64,000 nt of DNA from Thalassorhabdus alkalitolerans (GCF_042656585.1 NZ_JBHSPG010000009.1), one strand, 5' to 3'; counted from the first letter of the stretch, positions 50,056 through 58,991 are shown. Notes: a model not told the origin generated them from the letters alone. Translations and numbers: made by a program.

Positions 50056-51615
50056 TTATACTTTATGATAAGAGCTTTCTTCTCTATGAAAGTATAATGA
50101 GATTTTTTTCCCCAATGTTTTTTCAAGATGCTTTTTGTATTTCTCGCTTTTTATTTCTTCAAAATACGGGCTGGCTCCTGGTGTACAATACAGATGAATC
50201 GCTATATTTTTTCCATCGCGCCTTGTGTCAAGATGAGTAATAACGTTTCGTCTCGTCCTATTGAGTGAATAAGCCAGTTTTAAGATGCTTCCTAATAGTT
50301 CGTACCGTTGTAATAATCGCTGAGATACATACCGTTTATACGGCGTTGCAAATTGCTGAAGATATGATTGCGATTTAAAAGAAGAAATAAACGCAATGGC
50401 CAGCCTTTCTTGATGGGAAATACCATCAATTGATCTGTTGGTCAGTAAGTAAAATGTATGCTGCACACTTGCTTCGTCATCAATGTACTCACCCATATAA
50501 AGCACTTTCGCGCTTGTTTTCAGTAAATAAACGTTGGTTTCCTGTTTCAAGTAATAAGGAAGGTGATTTTCCAGTTGACTGTATAGTTGCTCAGCTAGAC
50601 GGGACACTTCTGAGATATGGTCATGCTGAATTTCATATTCCCTGCCTAGTTGATAAAAGCTTTCCTCGGTTACATTAGGGAAAAGTTTGTTTTCTTCATC
50701 ACGGAGTATCTCTTCAAATAATAAGCCGTCACGTAGTCCTTTATTGCTCATGATAAAAAAAGGAGACTTGCTGTATTCCATAAGCCCCTGAATGACCCGG
50801 ACTGCCGGAACAATGATATCAGCCCGGTCTTTCGATAATCCTTCAATATCTGCTCTTTTACTTAAAGGGGTCTGTTCTAAAAGACGTAGAGTACTTTCCA
50901 CTTGTTTAGGAGCCATAGAATATTGATGAAGGCCGGCAAGGGGATATTTTTCTTTTCTTTGATGAATCAGTGCCATGTTTCTGGCACTTCCTCCTATGCC
51001 TATGACAGGTACTTTTTTATTTTTCAGCCAAGGTATTTTAGCAAATTCATTTTTTAAAAAACGATAAAACTGTCGGGGGTTGGCCTGTCTGTTTCCATCT
51101 TCCCCGTAAAATTGTTTTTTTAACGTCAGAGCCCCAAAAGGGAAGCTGTGTGAGTAAATAAGTCTGCGGTGATGAAAATAGGTGACTTCAGTGCTTCCAC
51201 CGCCGATATCTACAGTAATCCCCTCACGCAGAGAGGTGGAATTGACAACAGCCAAATATCCGTAGTAAGCTTCTTCTTTTCCCGATAATACTCTTACATA
51301 AAGAGAAGTTTCCTTATGAATAAAATCAAGGATATCTTGCTGATTGACCGCATTTCGAATGGCAGCTGTAGCAGCAACTTTTACTTTGGTTACATGGTGG
51401 TGCTGAATGATTTCTTCAAACTGTATAAGCGCTGATTTCAGTACCTCAAACCCTTCAGGGGTTAAACGGCCATCCAGGTCAATATGGGAGCTGAGGCGTG
51501 CCACTTGTTTTAAGTTATGTAACTGGCGGTATCTTTTTTGGTCGTCTATTTTGTGAATCACTAATCTAATTGAATTGGAACCGATGTCCAGTACGCCGAC
51601 CTTCTCTTTTTTCAT
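50056..51615 (-). CDS. ppx: Exopolyphosphatase, Ppx/GppA family
   Basis: Ppx/GppA phosphatase of 519 residues with actin-like ATPase fold: VGVLDIGSNSIRLVI (phosphate 1), TVDIGGGSTEVTYF (phosphate 2) and a GIGGSARN block, followed by a helical HD-like C-terminal domain. It removes terminal phosphate from polyphosphate or pppGpp; the pairing with ppk1 favours polyphosphate. Start placed at the minus-strand ATG (51615), 8 nt after AAGGAAG; a GTG three codons earlier is open. First gene of the ppx-ppk1 pair, divergent from the zinc-uptake operon. Confidence 0.93.
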   Translation of the reverse strand: MKKEKVGVLDIGSNSIRLVIHKIDDQKRYRQLHNLKQVARLSSHIDLDGRLTPEGFEVLKSALIQFEEIIQHHHVTKVKVAATAAIRNAVNQQDILDFIHKETSLYVRVLSGKEEAYYGYLAVVNSTSLREGITVDIGGGSTEVTYFHHRRLIYSHSFPFGALTLKKQFYGEDGNRQANPRQFYRFLKNEFAKIPWLKNKKVPVIGIGGSARNMALIHQRKEKYPLAGLHQYSMAPKQVESTLRLLEQTPLSKRADIEGLSKDRADIIVPAVRVIQGLMEYSKSPFFIMSNKGLRDGLLFEEILRDEENKLFPNVTEESFYQLGREYEIQHDHISEVSRLAEQLYSQLENHLPYYLKQETNVYLLKTSAKVLYMGEYIDDEASVQHTFYLLTNRSIDGISHQERLAIAFISSFKSQSYLQQFATPYKRYVSQRLLQRYELLGSILKLAYSLNRTRRNVITHLDTRRDGKNIAIHLYCTPGASPYFEEIKSEKYKKHLEKTLGKKISLYFHREESSYHKV

Positions 51616-51750
51616 GTTTACCACTTCCTTCTTGGATTGATATCCTGTTTATTGTTTAGTATGACTGTAACTCTTGAGAAGAAATCAAAAAAACAGCTCA
51701 AAAAAGTGGATGTTTGACAAGAAGAGGAAACTGAGCTGCAAAGTCAGTTG

Positions 51751-51779
51751 TTTACAGGAAAAACTCAATCAGTTATACT
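51751..51779 (+). promoter_or_regulatory. Promoter of the zinc-type ABC operon
   Basis: TTTACA (51751-51756), 17-nt spacer, TATACT (51774-51779). Confidence 0.65.
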
Positions 51780-51792
51780 CATTTAAGTAAAT

Positions 51793-51813
51793 AAATCGTA
51801 ATGGTTCTTAAAG
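51793..51813 (+). promoter_or_regulatory. Candidate Zur operator with one good half-site
   Basis: AAATCGTAAT (51793-51802) equals one half of the B. subtilis Zur box as I remember it (AAATCGTAATNATTACGATTT). The other half is degenerate. It sits about 7-15 nt after the predicted transcription start, a suitable operator position, and zur is the last gene of this operon. Confidence 0.45.
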
Positions 51814-51904
51814 TTTGATTTGGGCACTGGTCTTTCACATGAAACATATACGAAAAATATATATTTGTATAGCGAAAAAGCTGCAAATTAGGAGGATCTC
51901 TATA

Positions 51905-52681
51905 ATGGAGGCAAAAGAACAATCCAATGTAATTGATATAAGTAATCTTTCCTTTCATTATGGCTCACGAAACGTATTGGAGGATATTTCTTTAACCATT
52001 TCTCGTGGTACATTTTTAGGATTAGTAGGACCAAACGGTTCTGGAAAATCCACCTTGGTTAAATGCCTCTTAGGTTTACTAACCCCTCATCATGGTGAGG
52101 TTTCATTATTTGGAAAACCTCTTGAAAAATTTAAAGACTGGGACCGGGTAGGCTTTGTGTCCCAGAAAGCTAACAGCTTTAATGCGGGATTTCCAGCTAC
52201 GGTTTTTGAAGTCGTATCCATGGGTTTGTTTGGAAAGATTGGTTTATTTCGTTTTTTAAACAAAGCTCATAAGCAAAAAGTTAAAGAAGTAATTGAGAGT
52301 GTGGGAATGGGAGAGTACCTCCATCAGAACATTGGGGAACTTTCAGGGGGGCAGCAGCAGCGGGTGTTTATAGCGAGAGCTTTAGTCAGTGACCCGGACC
52401 TTCTTATCCTTGATGAACCAACCGTAGGAGTAGACGCCCAAAGTGTTCAGAGCTTTTATAATATGCTGAGCTATTTAAATAAAGAAAAGAATATTACCCT
52501 TGTACTCATTACTCATGATATAGGGGCGATGACAAGCTATGTGACAGATGTTGCCTGCTTAAACAAGTATTTGCATTTTCATGGTACTTCTCAGGATTTT
52601 GAAAAAGAGCAAAACCTATCGGCTTTTTACGGGCATGAGGTTGACCTGATTACGCACAACCACGGGCATGGGGGACATTAA
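51905..52681 (+). CDS. znuC: Zinc ABC transporter ATPase (ZnuC-like)
   Basis: ABC ATPase of 258 residues. Walker A GPNGSGKS at 42-49, signature LSGGQQQRVFIAR, Walker B LLILDEPTVGVD and H-loop ITHDIGAM. The C-terminus is His-rich (THNHGHGGH), common in zinc systems. Start ATG 51905, 9 nt after GGAGG; the longer upstream frame is unsupported. Three bases separate it from the first permease gene. Zinc specificity is inferred from the His-rich tail, the Zur half-site and linkage to zur. Confidence 0.9.
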   Translation: MEAKEQSNVIDISNLSFHYGSRNVLEDISLTISRGTFLGLVGPNGSGKSTLVKCLLGLLTPHHGEVSLFGKPLEKFKDWDRVGFVSQKANSFNAGFPATVFEVVSMGLFGKIGLFRFLNKAHKQKVKEVIESVGMGEYLHQNIGELSGGQQQRVFIARALVSDPDLLILDEPTVGVDAQSVQSFYNMLSYLNKEKNITLVLITHDIGAMTSYVTDVACLNKYLHFHGTSQDFEKEQNLSAFYGHEVDLITHNHGHGGH

Positions 52682-52684
52682 TTC

Positions 52685-53554
52685 ATGCTTGATGTTTTTT
52701 TTCGTTATGAGTTTTTGCAAAATGCGTTAATTACAGGTATTATGATCGGTTTTCTGGCGCCGGTTTTAGGCGTTTTCCTTGTAGTCAGGAGAATGTCTTT
52801 GATTGCTGATGCCTTATCACACATTACCTTAACCGGAATAGCTTTTCATTTATTACTTGCCAATCACTTTGTATATTTTTCTCTTCTTTCCCCCCTTTAT
52901 ATGGGAATGGCATTTTCAGTGGCCGGTTCTTTGCTGATTGAAAAACTCAGGGGCTTTTATACTTATTACAAAGAATTAGCCATCCCTATCATCCTTTCAG
53001 GAGGGATAGGACTAGGAGTTGTATTCATTTCATTAGCAGACGGTTTTAACAACGATCTATTTAATTATTTATTTGGCAGTGTTATTGCTGTAAGCAGAGG
53101 GGATCTATGGACAATTACAGTTATAACCGCTGTAGTTACTGCTGTTTTAATTTTATTTTATAAAGAACTGTTTTTTCTTTCCTTTGATGAAGAACAGGCC
53201 ACGGTAGCCGGACTGCCAAAGCGTTTCATTTATTTTATTTTTATAGTTCTAGTTGCATTGGTTATTGCAGCATCCATGCAGATTGTAGGAATATTGCTGG
53301 TTTCTTCTCTTATGTCACTCCCGGTCGCTGCTGCGATGCAGGTTGCAAAAGGGTTTAAGCAGATGTTTTTTTATTCAGTCCTTTTCGGAGAAACTTCTGT
53401 AATAACGGGACTGGTGTCAGCTTACCATCTGGATTTAGCGCCTGGAGGGACGATTGTCATGATCGCTGTTATTCTTCTCCTTCTGGCTATGGGAGCAAGA
53501 AGGCTGGCCGGATGGCAATTTACAGGAGTAACGAAGGTGAAGAACACAATGTAG
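52685..53554 (+). CDS. znuB: Zinc ABC transporter permease 1 (ZnuB-like)
   Basis: ABC-3 permease of 289 residues with about eight membrane segments. Family blocks: FLVVRRMSLIADALSHITL near residues 32-50, NYLFGSVIAVS, and MQIVGILLVSSLMSLPVAA. Directly behind znuC. It is clearly paralogous to the second permease at 53627 (shared DALSH/ESLSH, KELAIPIILS and NYLFGS blocks), so the two may form a heterodimeric channel. Confidence 0.9.
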   Translation: MLDVFFRYEFLQNALITGIMIGFLAPVLGVFLVVRRMSLIADALSHITLTGIAFHLLLANHFVYFSLLSPLYMGMAFSVAGSLLIEKLRGFYTYYKELAIPIILSGGIGLGVVFISLADGFNNDLFNYLFGSVIAVSRGDLWTITVITAVVTAVLILFYKELFFLSFDEEQATVAGLPKRFIYFIFIVLVALVIAASMQIVGILLVSSLMSLPVAAAMQVAKGFKQMFFYSVLFGETSVITGLVSAYHLDLAPGGTIVMIAVILLLLAMGARRLAGWQFTGVTKVKNTM

Positions 53555-53564
53555 ATGGTGTTCG

Positions 53565-53593
53565 TTGTTTTCGAATTCTTTCTCTTGTACAAT
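53565..53593 (+). promoter_or_regulatory. Internal promoter before the second permease gene
   Basis: TTGTTT (53565-53570), 17-nt spacer, TACAAT (53588-53593), 33 nt before the start. It could give zur basal expression apart from znuC. Confidence 0.5.
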
Positions 53594-53626
53594 AATGAAG
53601 GAACTAAATGAGAGTAGGAATTGAAT

Positions 53627-54460
53627 ATGGATTTTTTATTTGGGGATCTAACCTTTATTCAAAGAGGCGTTCTGGCCGCTTTGATTGTAGGTTTTATTTG
53701 TCCGCTTCTCGGGTCTTTTTTACTGGTGCGGCGAGTAACGATCATTTCTGAATCGTTGTCTCATGTAACGCTGACAGGTATTTCAGCGGGGGTGTTAATG
53801 GGGCAGACGATGCAATTTATGGATGTTAATCCTTTATACAGCGGACTGCTGTTTGCGCTCATAGGATCTCTTCTTATTGAAAAATTAAGGCAGGAATACA
53901 GACACTTTCAGGAGCTGGCCATTCCTATTATATTATCAGCGGGAATAGGACTAAGCGCGATTTTAATCAGTATTGCTCAAACTGGCTACACAGAATGGTT
54001 TAATTATTTATTTGGCAGTATCGTCTCTGTTACACAGGAAGATTTATTATTTATTATAATAACTGCATTCGTCGTGCTCCTGATTATGATCTTCTTTTTT
54101 AAGGAATTTATCTCTATATCCTTCGATCAGGAATATGCAAAAGTATCAGGGATTTCTCTTAAAGGAATGAACTTTTTATTTTCACTGCTCGTTGCCTTAG
54201 TGATTTCAATGTCGATGAAGGTTGTTGGAATCCTCCTGGTAGGAGCATTAATTGCACTGCCTGTTGCTGCAGCTATCAGGGTAGCAAAAAGCTTCAAACA
54301 AGTCATGCTTCTAGGAGTGCTGTTCGGTGAAGCAGCCATTTTGTCAGGCGTATATATTTCTTATCATATGGATATCGCTACAGGGGGCACGATTGTAATG
54401 TCAGCGATGTTTATTTTAGCCATTGTTGCATGCTTGCAAATGATTTTCTCGAGGAGTTAA
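53627..54460 (+). CDS. znuB: Zinc ABC transporter permease 2 (ZnuB-like)
   Basis: Second ABC-3 permease, 277 residues, eight or so membrane segments, with FLLVRRVTIISESLSHVTL, ELAIPIILSAGIGL, NYLFGSIVSVT and MKVVGILLVGALIALPVAA. The aspartate of DALSH in permease 1 is replaced by Glu (ESLSH). Start ATG 53627, 7 nt after AGGA. 72 nt after permease 1, with its own promoter candidate, and 15 nt before zur. Tandem duplication followed by divergence is the simplest explanation. Confidence 0.88.
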   Translation: MDFLFGDLTFIQRGVLAALIVGFICPLLGSFLLVRRVTIISESLSHVTLTGISAGVLMGQTMQFMDVNPLYSGLLFALIGSLLIEKLRQEYRHFQELAIPIILSAGIGLSAILISIAQTGYTEWFNYLFGSIVSVTQEDLLFIIITAFVVLLIMIFFFKEFISISFDQEYAKVSGISLKGMNFLFSLLVALVISMSMKVVGILLVGALIALPVAAAIRVAKSFKQVMLLGVLFGEAAILSGVYISYHMDIATGGTIVMSAMFILAIVACLQMIFSRS

Positions 54461-54475
54461 CCGGAGGGAGTTTGT

Positions 54476-54910
54476 ATGAATTTAGAAAAGGCCTTGGATC
54501 GACTTAAAGAACAAGGGTATAAGTATACAGGGAAAAGGGAAATGATTGTCTCTTTGTTTGCCGAGGAAAAGCGTTACCTGTCAGCGAAGGATGTTCTTAC
54601 TCACATGCAAAAGGAATACCCTGGAGTCAGCTTTGATACCGTATATCGTAATCTTTCCTTATTCACAGACTTGGAAATTTTGGAAACGACTGAGCTTGAA
54701 GGAGAGAAGAAGTTTCGGTTCAGCTGTTCTACTCCCCATCACCATCATCATCTCATATGCATGGAATGCGGAAAGACAAAACACATTCACGCTTGTCCTA
54801 TGGAACATTTAGGCACACCATTCGATGAGGAATTTAGCGTGACCGGGCATAAATTTGAGGTATATGGTTATTGTGCAGATTGTAAAAATAACAGTAAAGC
54901 AAACGTATAA
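54476..54910 (+). CDS. zur: Zur, zinc-responsive Fur-family repressor
   Basis: Fur-family regulator of 144 residues (B. subtilis Zur 145). N-terminal winged helix with YKYTGKREMIVSLFAEEKRY and FDTVYRNLSLF; metal site PHHHHHLICMECGKT; structural zinc cysteines in CMEC and CADC. The overall pattern matches Zur rather than Fur or PerR. Ribosome binding site GGAGGGAG. Last gene of the znuC-permease-permease-zur group, so zinc sensing and uptake are co-expressed and probably autoregulated. Confidence 0.95.
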   Translation: MNLEKALDRLKEQGYKYTGKREMIVSLFAEEKRYLSAKDVLTHMQKEYPGVSFDTVYRNLSLFTDLEILETTELEGEKKFRFSCSTPHHHHHLICMECGKTKHIHACPMEHLGTPFDEEFSVTGHKFEVYGYCADCKNNSKANV

Positions 54911-54913
54911 GCA

Positions 54914-54956
54914 AAAAGAGGCAGCCTGCAAACAGAGCAGAGACTGCCTTTTTTTT
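54914..54956. terminator. Terminator between zur and yqfW
   Basis: AGGCAG/CTGCCT plus an inner CTGC/GCAG, flanked by A5 and followed by T8 on the plus strand. Confidence 0.8.
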
Positions 54957-55533
54957 ATCGGTTTTTTGTCCAATTGTCCACCCATAGTTTTGCTTCTTGC
55001 CAATTTTGCACTCTTTGTACATTGGCTGGCACAGGTTTGCGATTATAAGGTGTATCCAGGAGGACGACAGGTATCTGGCATTCCTCGGCAATATTGCACG
55101 CATTATCATGTTTATCTTCAAAAAATAGATGTACTTGATGTTTTTTGATTGATTCAATTTTGTCGTGCTGACCGATTAATTCAATGTGATGGTATGGAAG
55201 GTTGTGAGTATTAAACCATTCCATGGTAGCTTCATGAAGATGGTGACCGCGGGCACTGATGTAAATCATTTTATGGTTCTTATTCCACTCAAGAAGAGCT
55301 TGTTCAACCTTATGAGCCAATACAGCATTTGAATAAATACTTTTCTCATGAATTTTCATCCATTTCCAAAATTCCTGCTGACTGACATTCAGCAAGCTTG
55401 TTAAATCATATTCTGTGATATCCTCAAGAGTAATATCAACCTGGAAATGTTTGTTGAGATAAGGTACAAAAGTGGCTGGGTCAGTGACAGTACCGTCAAT
55501 ATCTAAACCAAATGTTAACTTTTTTTCAGTCAT
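54955..55533 (-). CDS. yqfW: YqfW, putative HAD-type 5'(3')-nucleotidase
   Basis: HAD-superfamily protein of 192 residues related to 5'(3')-deoxyribonucleotidases. Nucleophile motif GLDIDGTVTDP with Asp11 and Asp13; motif II ISARG; motif IV FFEDKHDNA. Substrate not established. Minus strand, start with AGGAGTG about 11 nt upstream. It sits just after zur, as in B. subtilis. Confidence 0.88.
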   Translation of the reverse strand: MTEKKLTFGLDIDGTVTDPATFVPYLNKHFQVDITLEDITEYDLTSLLNVSQQEFWKWMKIHEKSIYSNAVLAHKVEQALLEWNKNHKMIYISARGHHLHEATMEWFNTHNLPYHHIELIGQHDKIESIKKHQVHLFFEDKHDNACNIAEECQIPVVLLDTPYNRKPVPANVQRVQNWQEAKLWVDNWTKNR

Positions 55534-55660
55534 TTGTTGAAATTCACTCCTAAATAATTTCTAATTATTCTCTGATATGCTCATCCTTTACAGCTTTAAG
55601 GAAGCTTCCCTCCGCACATACTAAGACTGCTCTCTACAGAGTAAGGAAGGAGGGATAACA

Positions 55661-56152
55661 GTGGATGAAATGAATCAGAAAAACGAAAATAACAAAGGTC
55701 AATTAGGGCCAAGTGATAACACAATGGCTGAAGGATACGAGGGTCCAAGAGAAGACCTCTTTGACGAAGAACAGCTCTTTGATGAAGAACAGAGCATCGA
55801 TGAAGAGCCGGACTTTGAAGAGGAGGATTACACCCAGGAAACCGCTGCAGAAGTGGGGACGTGGGGAGTAGGCAATAGAGCAAATTTAGCTGAGCCTGAA
55901 AGAGAAGAAGAAGAGCAGGTAACAACCCGTGATAGTGACGTGACTGATGATACTGTAGGACGGGGTGTAGGTATTGCAGCTCTACTTGCTTCCATTCTTT
56001 CCCTGTTCTTTTTACCCATTTTACTTGGAGGTGCAGGTATCGTTGTCGGATTTATTGCTGCACGCCAAGGGGCAACAGGATTAGGATACTGGGCGGTAGC
56101 TGTCGGTGCCTTCTCTATTCTTATGACTGTCTTTTTCGGACCTTTTTTCTAG
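55661..56152 (+). CDS. yqfX: YqfX-like acidic membrane protein (DUF4190 type)
   Basis: Protein of 163 residues. The first 95 residues are highly acidic and contain a short repeat (FDEEQ LFDEEQ SIDEEP DFEEED). Two membrane segments follow (about 100-122 and 138-160) with VGIAALLASILSLFF and GFIAARQGATGLGYW, a DUF4190-like hairpin. Function unknown. GTG start after AAGGAGGGAT. Named by position before ispG and the C-terminal domain; the acidic N-terminus is larger than in B. subtilis. Confidence 0.72.
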   Translation: MDEMNQKNENNKGQLGPSDNTMAEGYEGPREDLFDEEQLFDEEQSIDEEPDFEEEDYTQETAAEVGTWGVGNRANLAEPEREEEEQVTTRDSDVTDDTVGRGVGIAALLASILSLFFLPILLGGAGIVVGFIAARQGATGLGYWAVAVGAFSILMTVFFGPFF

Positions 56153-56162
56153 CTAAATAAGC

Positions 56163-56196
56163 AGTGCCCTCACGCGTGAGGGCACTTTTGTTTTTA
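56163..56196. terminator. Bidirectional terminator between yqfX-like gene and ispG
   Basis: AGTGCCCTCACG/CGTGAGGGCACT, a 12-bp palindrome, followed on the plus strand by TTTTGTTTTT. Confidence 0.82.
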
Positions 56197-56197
56197 T

Positions 56198-57316
56198 TTA
56201 AGATGAAGACGATGCAGCTTCTTTTTTCTCTTTTTCTTTTTTATAATGTTCTTCTGCTATTTTGTCTACTTCCTTTTTCAGTTCCTCAACCATTGTTGCT
56301 TCAGGGACCTTGCGGACAATTTCTCCGTGTCTGAATAAAAGTCCTTCTCCTCTTGCCCCGGCAATCCCGATATCAGCTTCCCGTGCCTCACCTGGTCCGT
56401 TTACTGCACAGCCGAGCACAGCCACTTTAATGGGAGCTTTAATCGTTGAGATATAGTCCTCAACCTCATTTGCTATGCTGATAAGATCGATTTCAATTCT
56501 TCCACAAGTTGGACAAGAAATAAGAGTGGCGGCATTGGCAGCCAAACCAAAGGATTTCAACAGCTCACGGCCAACTTTTATCTCCTCTACAGGGTCAGCA
56601 CTCAGGGAGATTCGAAGAGTATTGCCGATCCCCTTGCTCAGGATCGCTCCCAGACCAGCAGCACTTTTAATTGTGCCGGCAAATTTAGTGCCTGATTCTG
56701 TAATTCCTAAATGCAGAGGGTAAGAAAAAGCTTGAGCAGCTTTTTCATAGGCTTCAATGGCTAAATTAACATCTGAAGCCTTCATTGACACAATAATGTC
56801 ATGGAAGTCTAAATCTTCCAGGATTTTAATGTGGTGAAGGGCACTTTCCACCATACCGTCAGCTGTAGGATATCCGTACTTTTCCAGAATCCGTTTTTCA
56901 AGAGAACCGGCATTCACACCTATACGAATAGGGATGTTCTTTTCTTTGGCAGCTTTTACTACTGCTTCGACTTTCTCTTTTCTTCCAATGTTTCCAGGGT
57001 TAATACGAATTTTGTCGGCGCCGCCTTCAATGGCTTTCAAAGCCATTTTATAGTCAAAATGGATATCAACAACCAATGGAATGTTGATTTGCTTTTTTAT
57101 TTCTGGAATGGCTTCTGCATCACGCATTTCCGGGCAGGCAACTCGGACAATTTGACAGCCTGCTTCTTCGAGTCGGTGAATTTCTTTAACGGTTGCTTCC
57201 ACGTCATGTGTTTTCGTTGTTGTCATGCTTTGGACGATAACTTCGTTGTTTCCTCCAATGACTAGGTTCCCAACCTTTACAGGACGGGTGTTCGTACGGT
57301 GGACAATCTGGGTCAT
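56198..57316 (-). CDS. ispG: IspG, HMBPP synthase
   Basis: [4Fe-4S] enzyme of 372 residues making 4-hydroxy-3-methylbut-2-enyl diphosphate in the MEP pathway, the substrate of IspH. TIM-barrel N-terminus with RTNTRPVKVGNLVIGG and VQSMTTTKT; cluster cysteines in ISCPTCGRIEIDL and LGCAVNGPGEA; ends in a Lys/Glu-rich tail and Ser run. Minus strand, AAAGGGGCG upstream of ATG. Same neighbourhood as in B. subtilis. Confidence 0.97.
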   Translation of the reverse strand: MTQIVHRTNTRPVKVGNLVIGGNNEVIVQSMTTTKTHDVEATVKEIHRLEEAGCQIVRVACPEMRDAEAIPEIKKQINIPLVVDIHFDYKMALKAIEGGADKIRINPGNIGRKEKVEAVVKAAKEKNIPIRIGVNAGSLEKRILEKYGYPTADGMVESALHHIKILEDLDFHDIIVSMKASDVNLAIEAYEKAAQAFSYPLHLGITESGTKFAGTIKSAAGLGAILSKGIGNTLRISLSADPVEEIKVGRELLKSFGLAANAATLISCPTCGRIEIDLISIANEVEDYISTIKAPIKVAVLGCAVNGPGEAREADIGIAGARGEGLLFRHGEIVRKVPEATMVEELKKEVDKIAEEHYKKEKEKKEAASSSS

Positions 57317-57465
57317 GAATGAATACGCCCCTTTATATTTTCAAAGATATATTCTGTGTCAGTATTCTTATTTATACTGCCATAAAATTTCAAACGAATA
57401 CAACGTTATTGTATCAGCGCCATGATTTGTTTGGCAAGAAAAATAAAGAGGCGCTTTTTATCAGG

Positions 57466-57855
57466 TCAGGGGCTGTAGGTTGGAAACCAGTATGTTTGGT
57501 CAATCTGGATTTCTTCAGGCAAGATGTCATTGTTTAACCTTGAAAAGTCATGGGAGACCTGCTGAATACTCGCAGGCACGGGCCCTTCATGAAGCTGTTC
57601 CACTATGGAAAGCACAGTTTGTCCAGGTTCTACAGTAACTTCCACAGCCGATTCATTGAAAGAACTATCTGGCAGGGGGCGCGGAGATTCTTGTTCATTT
57701 TGTTCTTCCTCATTCTTTTCTTCTTCAGTTTCTGTTGCTTCAGCTTGAGGAGGGGCGGGTTCCTCAACGACTGTCGGAAGAGTCCCGACAGTAAGGTCGT
57801 AATAAACGGCTATAATAGCAATAACAATAAGCAGAAAACCGAATAATTTTCTCAT
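57466..57855 (-). CDS. yqfZ: YqfZ-like protein with LysM-like domain
   Basis: Probable exported or membrane-anchored protein of 129 residues. An N-terminal hydrophobic helix (about residues 3-20), an acidic Glu/Gln-rich linker, and a C-terminal LysM-like region (VTVEPGQTVLSIVEQLHEG, then LPEEIQIDQTYWFPTY). LysM domains bind peptidoglycan. Start placed at the minus-strand ATG (57855) 6 nt after GGAGGT; the frame is open 26 codons further without support. Position after ispG equals B. subtilis yqfZ. Confidence 0.78.
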   Translation of the reverse strand: MRKLFGFLLIVIAIIAVYYDLTVGTLPTVVEEPAPPQAEATETEEEKNEEEQNEQESPRPLPDSSFNESAVEVTVEPGQTVLSIVEQLHEGPVPASIQQVSHDFSRLNNDILPEEIQIDQTYWFPTYSP

Positions 57856-58090
57856 GAAACCACCTCCAATACACTTTCTTAAAGCCATTGAGGAGACCTG
57901 TGAGCAGGGGATATAATAAGGAAATTCTTCCAATAACTAAAAAGTCCTTTATAAAATATGGAAATAAAAGCAAAAGTCAAAAGAGGGTGAAAAAGTATGA
58001 AATTCTCTTCCCTTTTATAGCGCCATGTGGTAAGTATTTTTATAGGGATGATATATATAAATCATCTTCCTAATGAAAAGGAGAGAAAAA

Positions 58091-58978
58091 ATGAAAACAC
58101 AAGTATTAAGCTGGATGGCACTGCTGCTTCTAGTCATTGGAATGATTACCATGCCTGGCACCGCCAAGGGGGATGCTGTGCCCGGGGAAGAGATTATTAC
58201 GTTAGGAGAAGACTTGAGCCCTGATGATAGAACCAGACTGCTTGAAGAAATGAGTGCAGATGAAAATGATACAATTATATATGTAAGTAATGAGGAAGAA
58301 CATAGATATTTAGGAGATTACATCAGCGCAAGTCAAATCGGTACAAGAGCTTTGTCTTCCACAAAAATTACCCTTACAGAGGAAGGCAGCGGTCTGAACG
58401 TTGAAACGAATAACATCAATTGGGTTTCAGAAGGCATGTATGCAAATGCTTTAGTTACCGCCGGGGTTAAGGATGCGGATATCTATGTAACAGCACCATT
58501 TCAAGTGTCGGGAACTGCTGCGTTAACAGGCCTTATCAAAGCCTATGAAGTACAGGCGGATGTGGTTATACCTGAAGAACAAAAGAAAGTGGCTAACGAG
58601 GAAATGGTTCGGACGGCAGAACTTGGGGAGAGAATTGGCACAGAAGAAGCCACTGAATTGATCACCAGGATTAAAGAAGAGATCGGCAGACAGTCGGTCG
58701 AATCTGAAGAGGACCTTCGGGCTTTAATTATTAATATCTCAAATGAGTTGAATATTACCTTAAACGAAGAAGAGGTTAATGGCCTGGTTTCCCTTTTTGA
58801 CCGGATGCAAGATTTAAATATTGACTGGAACCAGGTGCAGGATCAAATTTCAAAAGTACGTAACAATTTAGATGATTTTCTAAATCGAGAGGATACTCAA
58901 TCCTTTATCGCAAGTTTTCTTGATTTTATTAACCAGCTAATTGACTCAGCAAGAGGATGGTTGTCCTCTGAATCATAA
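58091..58978 (+). CDS. DUF1002 secreted protein (YpuA-like)
   Basis: Protein of 295 residues with a clear signal peptide (residues 1-26, cleavage near GTAKGDA). It belongs to DUF1002, of which B. subtilis YpuA is a member: NINWVSEGMYANALVTAGVKDADIYVTAP and TGLIKAYE blocks are typical. Function unknown; YpuA is linked to envelope stress in B. subtilis as I recall. Acidic composition fits an extracellular halophile protein. Start ATG 58091 after AAAAGGAGAG. A hairpin terminator follows. Confidence 0.85.
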   Translation: MKTQVLSWMALLLLVIGMITMPGTAKGDAVPGEEIITLGEDLSPDDRTRLLEEMSADENDTIIYVSNEEEHRYLGDYISASQIGTRALSSTKITLTEEGSGLNVETNNINWVSEGMYANALVTAGVKDADIYVTAPFQVSGTAALTGLIKAYEVQADVVIPEEQKKVANEEMVRTAELGERIGTEEATELITRIKEEIGRQSVESEEDLRALIINISNELNITLNEEEVNGLVSLFDRMQDLNIDWNQVQDQISKVRNNLDDFLNREDTQSFIASFLDFINQLIDSARGWLSSES

Positions 58979-58991
58979 GTAATAAATAGGT

